Positions 36,752-45,388 of a DNA stretch of 64,000 nt are shown here, in pieces. Numbering within the stretch: position 1 is the stretch's first letter; every line of letters starts with the position of its first letter. The stretch comes from an uncultured Pelagibacteraceae bacterium. GTDB lineage: Bacteria > Pseudomonadota > Alphaproteobacteria > Pelagibacterales > Pelagibacteraceae. Below the pieces are notes generated by a model, which saw nothing but the letters and a program-made list of their open reading frames with translations, was not told where the DNA came from and searched no databases. The position numbers and the translations under genes are program-made. The stretch covers positions 62,001 through 126,000 of the forward strand of contig CACNIK010000002.1 in NCBI GenBank assembly GCA_902620525.1, given 5' to 3'.

Positions 36752-37228
36752 TTAAATATAATCTACTTTTAATATCTCAAAATTTCTCTCTCCCGAAGGT
36801 GTTTTGACACTAATCATTTCTTTACAACTTTTTCCAATTAAGGCCTTTCCTATAGGACTTTGAAAATAAATTAAATTCATACTGATATCAGCCTCATCTC
36901 TTCCAACTAATTTGTATTTAATTTTTTTTTTTGTTTCTAAATTCTCTACAGTTATGGTTGAGCCAAATATTACTTTGCCGTTATTTTCTAATTTTGTAAC
37001 ATCAATGACATTTGCTCTAGCAATCGTGTCATTTATTGATAAAACTCTACCCTCAATTTTAGCCTGTTGTTCTTTAGCTGCATGATATTCTGCATTTTCT
37101 TTTAGATCACCATGTGATCTTGCTTCAGAAATTGCTTCTACAATTTTTGGTCGCTCAATATTTTTTAAATTTTCTAACTCTTTTTTTAATTTTTCAAGAC
37201 CATCTTTTGTAATAGGTTCTTTATCCAT
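36752..37228 (-). CDS. greA: Transcription elongation factor GreA
   Basis: 158 residues, standard GreA size. The N-terminal coiled-coil hairpin contains the acidic tip signature ARSHGDLKENAEYHAAKEQQ, and the C-terminal FKBP-like domain has YFQSPIGKALIGK. GreA inserts its coil into the RNA polymerase secondary channel and stimulates cleavage of backtracked transcripts. It begins 6 bases after hemF and converges on cca with 2 bases between stop codons. Confidence 0.97.
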   Translation of the reverse strand: MDKEPITKDGLEKLKKELENLKNIERPKIVEAISEARSHGDLKENAEYHAAKEQQAKIEGRVLSINDTIARANVIDVTKLENNGKVIFGSTITVENLETKKKIKYKLVGRDEADISMNLIYFQSPIGKALIGKSCKEMISVKTPSGERNFEILKVDYI

Positions 37229-37233
37229 TCATT

Positions 37234-38058
37234 TTACCATTTAGCCTGAGGAGGTAAGGACATTAAAATTGCTTGAGTGTTACCGCCAGAATTTAATCCA
37301 AATTTAGTTCCTCTATCATATAATAAATTAAATTCCACATACCTTCCTCTTTTCAAAAGTTGTTTTTCTTTATCCTCATTGTTATATTTCAGCTTCATTT
37401 TTTTTTTAATAATCTTTTTTGATATCTCGATAAAACTCATGCCTACTTCTCTTACAAATTTAAAATCTTTTTCCCAATTTTTATTTTCATAATCGAAAAA
37501 GATACCTCCTATACCTCTTGGCTCATTTCTATGAGGTAAATAAAAATATTTATCACACCAATTTCTTAATTTATTATAATTCTTGTTGTTTTCTTTACAA
37601 ACTTTTTTTAAATTATTATGAAAATAAACTTCCTCTTTTTTATCTTTAAAACTAGGTGTTAAATCTATACCACCTCCATACCAACTTTTTGAGGTTACTA
37701 TAAATCTTGTATTAAAATGAATAGCCGGAACTTTAGGATTTGTCATATGTGCTACTACTGAAATTCCAGAAGCCCAATATTTACCATCTTTTTGGGCTCC
37801 AAGAATATTCTTGCGAAATTTTTTTGAGAAAATACCTGAAACTGTAGATTTATTTACACCCACTTTATCAAATACTTTTCCATTTTTTAATATTTTATAA
37901 GTTCCTCCCCCTTCATTAATTTTTTTGGACCAGTCAGTTGAAATAAATTTTTTTGAACTTTTGGAGTCGTTTTCAATTTTTTCAAAATGGTTACAAATTT
38001 GTGCTTGTAAGTACGAGAACCATTTTTCTGAGTATAATTTTTTATCTTCTAAATCCAT
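37234..38058 (-). CDS. hemF: Oxygen-dependent coproporphyrinogen III oxidase
   Basis: 274 residues, slightly shorter than typical HemF. The family signature appears as WYGGGIDLTPS, with the preceding KVPAIHFNTRF and the later EPRGIGGIFFDY and GRYVEFNLLYDRGTKFGL. It oxidatively decarboxylates coproporphyrinogen III in heme synthesis and needs O2, in keeping with an aerobic life style and the cytochrome genes nearby. It lies 2 bases after trmL. Confidence 0.95.
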   Translation of the reverse strand: MDLEDKKLYSEKWFSYLQAQICNHFEKIENDSKSSKKFISTDWSKKINEGGGTYKILKNGKVFDKVGVNKSTVSGIFSKKFRKNILGAQKDGKYWASGISVVAHMTNPKVPAIHFNTRFIVTSKSWYGGGIDLTPSFKDKKEEVYFHNNLKKVCKENNKNYNKLRNWCDKYFYLPHRNEPRGIGGIFFDYENKNWEKDFKFVREVGMSFIEISKKIIKKKMKLKYNNEDKEKQLLKRGRYVEFNLLYDRGTKFGLNSGGNTQAILMSLPPQAKW

Positions 38059-38059
38059 A

Positions 38060-38515
38060 TTAAAATTTTTTAATTTGTCTTAAAGCTTCTGCAGCTGATA
38101 TTGAAGCCGCAATTGCCACATTCAAAGATCTTGTTTTATAAGATATTGGAATTTTCAATTTATTTTTAAGCTTTCTATGAATATTCTCAGGCACACCTTT
38201 ACTCTCCCTACCTAAGAGAATTATATCATTTTTTTTAAAATTAAATTTAAATAAAGATTTTTTTGCTTTTGTAGACATTAAGATTACTCTCGATTTTTTA
38301 TTTTTATTTAAAAGTTCTTTAAAATTATCATATCTAATAATACTACTCTGATTTATATAATCCATTATTACTCTTTTAAATCTAGAGTCGTTTAAATTAA
38401 AACCGCATGGTTCAATAATATGCATTTTTAATCCCAAACATGCACAAAGCCTTAAAATTGAAGCTGTGTTTTGCGGAATATCAGGTTTATAAAGCGCAAT
38501 GCTTATCATTTTCAA
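38060..38515 (-). CDS. trmL: tRNA (cytidine/uridine-34-2'-O)-methyltransferase TrmL
   Basis: 151-residue minimal SPOUT methyltransferase. Recognisable knots are ALYKPDIPQNTASILRLCACLG at the start, ILLGRESKGVPE in the middle, and IPISYKTRSLNVAIAASISAAEALRQ at the end. TrmL methylates the ribose of the wobble base in two leucine tRNAs. It is divergent from petA, and the 77-base gap between them holds two inverted repeats. Confidence 0.94.
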   Translation of the reverse strand: MKMISIALYKPDIPQNTASILRLCACLGLKMHIIEPCGFNLNDSRFKRVIMDYINQSSIIRYDNFKELLNKNKKSRVILMSTKAKKSLFKFNFKKNDIILLGRESKGVPENIHRKLKNKLKIPISYKTRSLNVAIAASISAAEALRQIKKF

Positions 38516-38540
38516 TAATATTATGTGTCATTCTGACCCT

Positions 38541-38592
38541 AGAAAATATTAATTTTCTGTCTTATTTAATAAATAAGAGTATAAACATCAAT
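38541..38592 (+). promoter_or_regulatory. petABC upstream region: two adjacent inverted repeats and a TATAAA
   Basis: Two back-to-back inverted repeats lie in the trmL-petA gap: AGAAAAT/ATTTTCT (38541-38547 and 38552-38558) and TCTTATTTA/TAAATAAGA (38560-38568 and 38570-38578, single-base centre). TATAAA follows at 38580-38585, 7 bases before the petA ATG. The second repeat spans the region between presumed -35 and -10 elements, a natural place for a repressor or activator. AT-rich palindromes arise easily by chance, so this is a candidate only. Confidence 0.4.
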
Positions 38593-39114
38593 ATGAACAA
38601 ACCAGAAAAAAAGACAACAAGAAGAGACTTTTTATTTACCACGAGTTATACGGTTGGTGCGGTAGGTTTAGGTGCAGTTATATGGCCCTTAATAGACCAA
38701 ATGAATCCAGATAAAGCTCAAAAGGCTCTTGCAACAACAGAAGTTGATATAAGTCAAATTGAACCAGGAAAATCTATTACTGTTTTATGGAGAGGAAAGC
38801 CTGTTTTTTTAAAAAGACGAACTCAAGAAGAAATTTTGGAGGCAAGATCAGTTTCATTAGAAGAGCTTCCTCATCCAGAAAAAGATGAAGAGAGAGTTAA
38901 AAATGGAAAAGATGAGTGGCTTGTTATGTTGGGAGTTTGTACACATCTTGGATGTGTCCCTCTTTCAAATAAAGGAGATTATAAAGGATGGTTTTGTCCA
39001 TGCCATGGTTCGCATTATGATTTGTCAGGCAGGATTAGGAAAGGTCCGGCGCCTAAAAATATGGAAATACCAAAATATGAATTTGTTGACGCTAACACAA
39101 TTAAGATTGGATAA
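38593..39114 (+). CDS. petA: Ubiquinol-cytochrome c reductase, Rieske iron-sulfur subunit
   Basis: From the ATG at 38593 the protein has 173 residues. A twin-arginine signal-anchor [10 protein letters not shown] is followed by a membrane helix, as expected for Tat-exported Rieske proteins. The 2Fe-2S ligands are in CTHLGCVP and CPCHGSHYD. It transfers electrons from ubiquinol to cytochrome c1. The open frame extends upstream to 38440 through trmL, but this would bury the Tat signal, so the later ATG is used. Confidence 0.96.
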   Translation: MNKPEKKTTRRDFLFTTSYTVGAVGLGAVIWPLIDQMNPDKAQKALATTEVDISQIEPGKSITVLWRGKPVFLKRRTQEEILEARSVSLEELPHPEKDEERVKNGKDEWLVMLGVCTHLGCVPLSNKGDYKGWFCPCHGSHYDLSGRIRKGPAPKNMEIPKYEFVDANTIKIG

Positions 39115-39119
39115 AATTT

Positions 39120-40379
39120 ATGAGTGAACAAGAATACGTACCAAAATCGAAAGCTGGAAAATGGTTTAATGACAGATTGCCTTTATTATCATTGGCATCT
39201 CATTTAACAGATTACCCAACTCCTAAAAATTTGAATTATTGGTGGACCTTCGGTGGTATATTAACTTTTTGTTTGTTGACCCAAATTATTACTGGAATAG
39301 TTTTAGCTATGCATTACGTAGCACACGCAGATTTAGCTTTTGCAAGTGTTGAACATATTATGAGAGATGTTAATTACGGATGGTTAATTAGGTATATCCA
39401 TAGTAACGGAGCATCGATGTTTTTTCTAGCAGTTTATATCCATATATTTAGGTCACTATTTTATGGATCTTATAAGTCTCCGAGAGAGATTATATGGATA
39501 ATAGGTTTAATGATATATCTTCTTATGATGGCTGCTGCTTTCATGGGCTATGTTTTGCCTTGGGGCCAAATGAGTTTTTGGGGAGCTACAGTTATTACAA
39601 ATTTATTTAGTGCAATTCCATTGATTGGTGATAGCATTACCACATGGTTGTGGGGTGCGTACTCGGTTGACAATCCTACTTTAACAAGATTTTTTAGCTT
39701 ACATTATTTAATACCTTTTTTAATTTTAGGTTTAGTGGTTCTACATATATGGGCATTACATGTACCAGGAAACAACAATCCAGTCGGGATAGATATTAAA
39801 AAACCGTCTAAGGATACCGTGCCTTTCCATCCGTATATTACTATAAAAGATGCTTTCGCATTACTTTTGTTTATGATTATTTTTGCTGGCTTCGTATTTT
39901 TTGCTCCAAACGTTCTAGGGCATTCGGATAACTATATTCAAGCAAATCCAATGGTAACTCCAGCACACATAGTTCCTGAATGGTATTTGCTACCTTTCTA
40001 CGCAATTTTAAGATCAGTTCCAGACAAACTTGGTGGTGTAATTCTCATGTTTGGGGCAATATTCATTTTATTTGTTCTACCATGGTTAGATACTTCGAAA
40101 GTGAGGTCTGCAGTATTTAGACCAATTTATAGACAGTTTTTTTGGATTTTAGTTATAGATGTGTTAGTTCTAGGTTACGTAGGAGCAATGCCAGCTGAAG
40201 GCATTTATTTAGTTTTAGCCAGAGTTGGAACTATTTATTATTTCCTTCACTTTATAGTAGTATTACCAGTAGTTGGATATTTAGAAAAAACCGAACCTGT
40301 TCCTTTAAGTATATCTGATCCAGTCCTATCAGGTTCGGCTGATTATTCAATGGCGAAGAAGGATAATGAAAAAATTTAA
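39120..40379 (+). CDS. petB: Ubiquinol-cytochrome c reductase, cytochrome b subunit
   Basis: 419 residues with eight membrane helices, the undivided cytochrome b of alphaproteobacteria and mitochondria. The heme histidines are in [10 protein letters not shown] and [10 protein letters not shown] (helix B) and LHYLIPFL and [11 protein letters not shown] (helix D). The quinol-site [14 protein letters not shown] (PEWY) is intact. It carries both quinone sites of the bc1 complex. It begins 5 bases after petA and overlaps petC by 14 bases. Confidence 0.97.
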   Translation: MSEQEYVPKSKAGKWFNDRLPLLSLASHLTDYPTPKNLNYWWTFGGILTFCLLTQIITGIVLAMHYVAHADLAFASVEHIMRDVNYGWLIRYIHSNGASMFFLAVYIHIFRSLFYGSYKSPREIIWIIGLMIYLLMMAAAFMGYVLPWGQMSFWGATVITNLFSAIPLIGDSITTWLWGAYSVDNPTLTRFFSLHYLIPFLILGLVVLHIWALHVPGNNNPVGIDIKKPSKDTVPFHPYITIKDAFALLLFMIIFAGFVFFAPNVLGHSDNYIQANPMVTPAHIVPEWYLLPFYAILRSVPDKLGGVILMFGAIFILFVLPWLDTSKVRSAVFRPIYRQFFWILVIDVLVLGYVGAMPAEGIYLVLARVGTIYYFLHFIVVLPVVGYLEKTEPVPLSISDPVLSGSADYSMAKKDNEKI

Positions 40380-41142
40380 ATTATTCTTTTGTATACTATT
40401 ATCTCTCACAATTTTTAATACTTTAAAATCCGCAGAGCAAATAGATCCAATTAAAGTAGACTGGAGCTTCAAAGGTTTACTAGGCAAATTTGATAGAGCC
40501 TCGTTACAGAGGGGGTATCAAGTGTACAATGAGGTCTGCGCTTCTTGTCATTCTATGCAGTATTTAAGTTATAGAAATCTAGGCGAACCTGGAGGACCAG
40601 AGTTCTCAGAGGAGGAAGTTAAAGCTATAGCTGCAGGTTTTGAGGTGACCGATGGTCCAGACGCACAAGGGGAAATGTTTACTAGACCAGGAAGGCCTTC
40701 GGATAAATTTGTGAGTCCTTACCCAAATGTTAATGCAGCAGCAGCAGCTAATGGAGGAGCATATCCTCCTGACATGTCTGTATTAGTAAAAGCAAGAAAA
40801 GGAGGGGCTAATTATATTTACTCAGTTTTAGTTGGTTATGAAGATCCACCTCCTGGAGTAACATTAGATGAGGGTGTTTATTATAATAAATATATGATTG
40901 GCAATAAGATCAAAATGCCAAATAATTTGTCAGATGGTTTAATAGAGTATGCTGATGGTACAGAAGCAACAGTTGATCAAATGGCAAAAGATGTTACTAC
41001 TTTTTTAAGCTGGGCTGCTGAACCAGAATTAGAAAGCAGACACAAAACTGGAGTTAAAGTAATTTTATATCTTGTTTTGCTTTCAATATTAGTTTTTTTA
41101 AGCATGAAAAAAATATGGTCAAGGGTTAACCCTGAAATATAA
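40366..41142 (+). CDS. petC: Cytochrome c1
   Basis: 258 residues: a signal peptide (about 5-23), the heme c site CASCH (C58, C61, H62) followed by [10 protein letters not shown], a methionine ligand probably within the [13 protein letters not shown] stretch, and a C-terminal membrane anchor (about 230-247). It accepts electrons from the Rieske protein and passes them to soluble cytochrome c. An alanine-rich insert ([10 protein letters not shown]) is usual for the family. The 3' end overlaps convergent ychF by 24 bases. Confidence 0.96.
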   Translation: MKKFKLFFCILLSLTIFNTLKSAEQIDPIKVDWSFKGLLGKFDRASLQRGYQVYNEVCASCHSMQYLSYRNLGEPGGPEFSEEEVKAIAAGFEVTDGPDAQGEMFTRPGRPSDKFVSPYPNVNAAAAANGGAYPPDMSVLVKARKGGANYIYSVLVGYEDPPPGVTLDEGVYYNKYMIGNKIKMPNNLSDGLIEYADGTEATVDQMAKDVTTFLSWAAEPELESRHKTGVKVILYLVLLSILVFLSMKKIWSRVNPEI

Positions 41143-42189
41143 TACGTCACCATCTTTAACAATATAATCTTTACCTTCAATTCTTAATTTTCCATTTTCT
41201 TTACATTTTTCAGCACTACCAAATTTTATGAAATCTGCGGTATCGACAGCTTCAGCTCTAATAAAATTTTTTTCAAAGTCGGTATGAATAACGCCAGCAG
41301 CTTTCGGAGCTGATGTATTTTTTCTTACCGTCCAAGCCCTGCTTTCCTCTTTTCCAGAAGTAAAAAAAGTTTCTAAATCAAGCAAATCATATCCTTCTTT
41401 AATAAGCTTAGTAATACCCATTTTTTTAAGACCTATCTCTCTCATAAAATTTGATTTTTCTTCTTCTGTTAAACTAGAGAGTTGATCTTCAATATCTGCA
41501 CAAATTGTTATCACTTTTTCTTTTGGATAAGCATTTATTATACTTAAGGTGTGTGCATTTCCCTCCTTTAAAGTTTCTTCGTCAACATTGCATACAATTA
41601 TTTTGGGTTTTAAGCTAAGTAAGCCGGTTTGACGTAAAAATATTTTAGATAATTGATCTAAAGAATTAAGTTCATTTCCACTATTAAGTGTTTCTAGTGA
41701 TTCTTCCAAAATCTCTATTTCTTTTTTAGAAAGTAGTTTTTTTTTTGATTTTTCTAGTTTCTTTTGAATAGTCTCAATATCAGATAATGCAATTTCTGTT
41801 TTAATTGTTTCAAGATCCTCAACTGGATTTACCTTATTATTGACATGCTGGATATTTTGATTTTCAAAACATCTTACTAAGTGAATGATAGCATCAACCT
41901 CTCTGATATGAGATAAAAACTTGTTGCCTAATCCTTCTCCTTTTGATGCACCTTTTACCAATCCAGCAATATCTACAAAAGTAATTGTGGTATAAATTTT
42001 TTTTTTTGAATTTGATAATTTTGCAAGGGCATCTAAACGATTGTCCGGTACTTCTACTATCCCAATATTTGGATCAATTGTACAGAAAGGAAAATTAGCT
42101 GCCTCAGCATTTTTTGTTGAAGTCAGTGCATTAAATAAAGTCGATTTTCCTACATTGGGCAAACCAACAATACCACACTTAAATCCCAT
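41119..42189 (-). CDS. ychF: Redox-regulated ATPase YchF (OLA1/Obg-like)
   Basis: 356 residues with G1 GLPNVGKS at 9-16, the G3-type DIAGLVKGASKGEGLG and the altered G4 that lets YchF prefer ATP over GTP. A coiled-coil insert (about 125-165) and a C-terminal TGS domain (KNTSAPKAAGVIHTDFEKNFIRAE) complete the family layout. It binds ribosomes and affects stress responses. Pairing with pth is widely conserved. It overlaps pth by 11 bases and petC (opposite strand) by 24. Confidence 0.96.
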   Translation of the reverse strand: MGFKCGIVGLPNVGKSTLFNALTSTKNAEAANFPFCTIDPNIGIVEVPDNRLDALAKLSNSKKKIYTTITFVDIAGLVKGASKGEGLGNKFLSHIREVDAIIHLVRCFENQNIQHVNNKVNPVEDLETIKTEIALSDIETIQKKLEKSKKKLLSKKEIEILEESLETLNSGNELNSLDQLSKIFLRQTGLLSLKPKIIVCNVDEETLKEGNAHTLSIINAYPKEKVITICADIEDQLSSLTEEEKSNFMREIGLKKMGITKLIKEGYDLLDLETFFTSGKEESRAWTVRKNTSAPKAAGVIHTDFEKNFIRAEAVDTADFIKFGSAEKCKENGKLRIEGKDYIVKDGDVLYFRVNP

Positions 42190-42751
42190 TTAAATTTTGA
42201 TTAACTTTACTTGAAAATAAATCTATTTTTTTGTCTATTAAAGTTGGAACTAATTTTACGATATTTTCAGTAATCTCTTTTATTCTTTCTTCTTCGTCAT
42301 CTTTAAAATCTTCGAGAACGTGACTATTAACCCTTCTTTTTTCCTTTGGGTGACCTATGCCCACTCTCACTCTTGAGTAATCTGTACCAATAAATTTGTC
42401 TATAGATTTTATTCCGTTGTGACCAGCACTTGTTCCACCAACTTTAGCCTTAACTTTACCAAAATCAATATCCAAATCATCATGAAATACGATTACATTT
42501 TTTGCATCTATTTTAAAATAATCAATCAATTCTTTTATTGCTGTTCCTGAATTATTCATGAAGGTTAAGGGTTTAATAGCATAAACTTTTTTAGATTCGA
42601 TATTTCCAGTTGTTAGAAGCCCTTTAAATTTAGGTTTTTGTTTCGAAAGTTTAAAATGAGAATTGATTGCATCGATTATTTTAAACCCGATGTTATGTCG
42701 ATTATTCTCACTATCAGGTCCTGGATTTCCTAGTCCAACTAATAAAAGCAT
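42179..42751 (-). CDS. pth: Peptidyl-tRNA hydrolase
   Basis: 190 residues with the Pth active-site elements: N10 in LVGLGNPG, H19 in NNRHNIGF, and the D of VFHDDLDIDFGKVK. The GGTSAGHNGIKSI motif follows. It frees stalled peptidyl-tRNAs by cleaving the ester bond. It is located 5 bases after rplY and overlaps ychF, in the common order rplY-pth-ychF. Confidence 0.96.
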   Translation of the reverse strand: MLLLVGLGNPGPDSENNRHNIGFKIIDAINSHFKLSKQKPKFKGLLTTGNIESKKVYAIKPLTFMNNSGTAIKELIDYFKIDAKNVIVFHDDLDIDFGKVKAKVGGTSAGHNGIKSIDKFIGTDYSRVRVGIGHPKEKRRVNSHVLEDFKDDEEERIKEITENIVKLVPTLIDKKIDLFSSKVNQNLNGI

Positions 42752-42756
42752 ATTAT

Positions 42757-43521
42757 TTATTTTTTCTCAGCAGGTTTTTTCTCAGCAGGTTTTTTGTCTG
42801 CAGGTTTTTTGTCAGGTGACGCATCTTTGCCTTTATCATCTTTTTTAGCTGGTTCACCTTCTTTACCAGATGTTTCTGCAGTCGCTTCTACTCCCTCAGC
42901 CGCAGCTTCACCCCCAGCACCTTCAGCAGCTTCTCCTTCTGCAGGTTTTTCAGGTTCCTTAATAATGGTTGGCGCTGCTACCGTTGCAATAACAAAGTCT
43001 CTGTCAGTAATTACCGGTGTAACATTTTCTGGCAATTTTACAGATGAAATTTTTATGCTTGTTCCTATATCTGTACCAGCTAGATCTATAGTAATATCTT
43101 CTGGTATATTATCTGCTGGGCATCTCAATTCTACTTTCCTTCTGACTATATTGAGAACGCCTCCTCTTTTAAGACCGGGTGAATCGTTATTATTTATAAA
43201 TTTAACTGGAATTTCAATTACAATTTTAGTTCCAGAGACTATTCTCATTAAATCCAAATGTATCGGCTCATTTGTAGTTACATGGTAAGCAACGTCTCTA
43301 GGCAAAACTTTTTCTTTTTTACCATTGAGGTCTATTTCAAATACAGTAGATAAAAAAGAATCATTTTGAATAAAATTTTTTAGATCTTTTTTTGCTATAG
43401 ATATTTTCTCGTTAGGGTTTTTTCCACCATATAATATGGCGGGAATAAAACCATCTAATCTTAATTTATTGGTAAAACCTGTTGTAGACTTTTCTCTTTT
43501 GTTAGCTTTTATATTAATCAT
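42757..43521 (-). CDS. rplY: 50S ribosomal protein L25 (CTC/TL5 form) with a long charged tail
   Basis: 254 residues. Residues 1-95 are the 5S rRNA-binding L25 domain, and about 96-185 form the CTC/TL5 second domain. The last 65-70 residues are a low-complexity Ala/Glu/Lys/Pro tail ending in repeated KKPAEKK units, encoded by three 15-base tandem repeats. Long CTC forms are common in alphaproteobacteria, and the tail is unusually GC-rich for this window. It sits at the head of rplY-pth-ychF. Confidence 0.93.
   Translation of the reverse strand: MINIKANKREKSTTGFTNKLRLDGFIPAILYGGKNPNEKISIAKKDLKNFIQNDSFLSTVFEIDLNGKKEKVLPRDVAYHVTTNEPIHLDLMRIVSGTKIVIEIPVKFINNNDSPGLKRGGVLNIVRRKVELRCPADNIPEDITIDLAGTDIGTSIKISSVKLPENVTPVITDRDFVIATVAAPTIIKEPEKPAEGEAAEGAGGEAAAEGVEATAETSGKEGEPAKKDDKGKDASPDKKPADKKPAEKKPAEKK
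42766..42810. repeat. Three tandem 15-base repeats in the rplY 3' end
   Basis: The unit CTCAGCAGGTTTTTT occurs at 42766-42780 and 42781-42795, and a variant GTCTGCAGGTTTTTT at 42796-42810. On the coding (minus) strand these encode repeats of K-P-A-E/D-K at the C-terminus of L25. In-frame tandem repeats of this kind can change copy number by slippage, altering tail length without a frameshift. Confidence 0.85.
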
Positions 43522-43575
43522 AAATTATTTATTTTGAGAAAGCTATTTAACTCAACTTTAAAAATAAAACAAGTG

Positions 43576-44508
43576 TTAATTAAACAAATCTGACACAGAT
43601 GTTGAGTTAGAAATTCTTTTTATGGCTTCTGCCATTAATGAAGATATAGATAATACCTCAATTTTATTGTTATTCTTTATTTTTTGTGAGTTATCAATTG
43701 TGTCTGTTATAATTAATTTTTTTATTTTTGACTTTTTAATTTTGTTAGCAGCATCACCACTTAAAACAGCATGAGTAATAAATACATAAACTTCGGTTGC
43801 TCCACTCTTTTTTAAAGCATCAACTGCATTTACAATTGTTCCTCCACTGTCAATTATATCATCAACAATAATACAAGTTTTTCCTTTTACATCACCTATT
43901 ATATTCATCACTTGAGACTTACCTGGTTTTGGTCTTCTTTTATCAATAATCGCCAGGTCAGCTTTAATCTTTGTTGCAAGACCTCTAGTTCTTTGAACTC
44001 CACCAACATCTGGTGAAACACATATTAATTTTTTGTTTTTTAATTTTTTTTTGATATACCTTGCAAATAAAGGGGTTGTAAAAAGGTTATCAACGGGCAT
44101 ATCGAAAAATCCTTGAATTTGACCTGCATGTAAATCTACTGTAACCACTCTACTAGCTCCAGCATTTGTAATTAAATTAGCAACAACTTTTGCAGAGATA
44201 GATGTTCTTGGAACTACTTTTCTATCCTGTCTAGCATATCCATAGTAAGGAATAACTGCAGTGATATTTTTTGCCGAAGATCTTCTCAAAGCGTCTATAC
44301 ACAATAGCAACTCCATTAAATTGTCATTTGCTGGATTTGAAGTTGATTGAATTACAAATACACTATTTCCTCTAATATTTTCATTTATTTCAATATAAAT
44401 TTCTCCATCAGAAAATCTTTTAATATTCGTATTAACAAGTTTGAGTTTAAGCAGCTTTGAAATTTCTTTGCTTAATTTAGGATTACTTGTTCCAGATAAA
44501 ATTTTCAT
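43576..44508 (-). CDS. prs: Ribose-phosphate pyrophosphokinase (PRPP synthetase)
   Basis: 310 residues of class I PRPP synthetase. Present are GTSNPKLSKEI at the start, FSDGEIYIEI, the ATP/divalent region RQDRKVVPRTSISAK, VDLHAGQIQGFFD, and the PRPP-binding loop CIIVDDIIDSGGT. It makes PRPP for nucleotides, histidine and tryptophan. It is separated from the upstream pgeF by 109 bases, the longest gap in the window, which contains palindromic sequence. Confidence 0.97.
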   Translation of the reverse strand: MKILSGTSNPKLSKEISKLLKLKLVNTNIKRFSDGEIYIEINENIRGNSVFVIQSTSNPANDNLMELLLCIDALRRSSAKNITAVIPYYGYARQDRKVVPRTSISAKVVANLITNAGASRVVTVDLHAGQIQGFFDMPVDNLFTTPLFARYIKKKLKNKKLICVSPDVGGVQRTRGLATKIKADLAIIDKRRPKPGKSQVMNIIGDVKGKTCIIVDDIIDSGGTIVNAVDALKKSGATEVYVFITHAVLSGDAANKIKKSKIKKLIITDTIDNSQKIKNNNKIEVLSISSLMAEAIKRISNSTSVSDLFN

Positions 44509-44579
44509 GAAATTTAATTATATATACAATTATTTTTTAACCTTTTCCAGCTGTTCTTAATCAATTTGTTGTTGAAGAT

Positions 44580-44600
44580 TTAACGTTAAAGAGCTTTAAC
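44580..44600. promoter_or_regulatory. Nested palindromes upstream of prs
   Basis: TTAACGTTAA (44580-44589) is a perfect 10-base palindrome that overlaps the inverted repeat GTTAAAG-AG-CTTTAAC (44585-44600). The pair gives TTAA at 44586-44589 and TTAA at 44596-44599, close to the CtrA-type pattern of two TTAA half-sites but with 6 rather than 7 bases between. There is no T-run after the stem on the minus strand, so a terminator is unlikely. The rest of the 44509-44617 gap shows nothing clear. Confidence 0.35.
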
Positions 44601-44617
44601 AATTATAAATATAACGA

Positions 44618-45388
44618 TTAATTTTGGCTAAACTTTGTCAAAGCAATTACAGAAATACATCTTCCATAATCATTTTGACCTAGTTTTTGAGACCTTCTGT
44701 AACTAAAAAAATTACTTTTTTCTCTGAAAGTATCTTTGTTTATATTATCTACTACAACATTTAATTTGATCAACTTATCATTTACATATTTTCGAAGGTT
44801 AAATAATTTTTTATTTTTTCTTTTATTTATAAAATAGATGTTATTTTTTTTGGTTTTTGAAATAAATTTTTTATAAAAAATTAAGTCAACTTCGTAACTT
44901 TTATTTCCTATACAAGGACCGATAGCAGCATATATTCTATTATTTATACTTATTTTTTTAAATCGTTTAATTGTGTTTTCAATAATTCCAGAAAAGGCAC
45001 CTTTCCAGCCAGCATGTATGCATCCGATGATATGATTTTGCTTATCAAATAGAATAATTGGTACACAATCTGCTGTAACCACACCTAAACCTATTCCCCT
45101 AATTTTTGTAATTATAGCATCAGACTTAAATTTATTTAAACTTTTATTTTTTTTAGTAATTACAATTACTTTATTACTGTGTGTTTGATGCATTAAATAA
45201 AGTTTTTTTTTATTAATTTTAATTTTCTTAGAGACGAAGTTTAAATTTTTACTCACATTTTTTTTGTTATCCCTTGATCCTTGACCACAATTAAGACTTT
45301 TATATATGCCCTTAGAACACCCACCTTTTCTTGAAAAAAAACAATGATTAATGTTTTTAAATTTTTGGAATTTTTTTGAATAATACAT
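44618..45388 (-). CDS. pgeF: Peptidoglycan editing factor PgeF (multicopper polyphenol oxidase fold)
   Basis: 256 residues of the YfiH/PgeF family. The zinc/copper ligands lie in MHQTHSNKV, TADCVPIILFD and CIHAGWKGAFSGI, followed by AAIGPCIGNKSYEVD. PgeF removes misincorporated L-Ser from muropeptide precursors, and laccase-like activity has also been reported for relatives. The C-terminal RRSQKLGQNDYGRCISVIAL is family-typical. It shares one base with midA and is the end of the lgt-midA-pgeF run. Confidence 0.9.
   Translation of the reverse strand: MYYSKKFQKFKNINHCFFSRKGGCSKGIYKSLNCGQGSRDNKKNVSKNLNFVSKKIKINKKKLYLMHQTHSNKVIVITKKNKSLNKFKSDAIITKIRGIGLGVVTADCVPIILFDKQNHIIGCIHAGWKGAFSGIIENTIKRFKKISINNRIYAAIGPCIGNKSYEVDLIFYKKFISKTKKNNIYFINKRKNKKLFNLRKYVNDKLIKLNVVVDNINKDTFREKSNFFSYRRSQKLGQNDYGRCISVIALTKFSQN

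Noticed and set aside
42794-43288. Plus-strand 164-codon open frame opposite rplY
   Set aside because: The Ala/Ser/Pro-rich product mirrors the L25 low-complexity tail on the other strand. L25 is the conserved gene.
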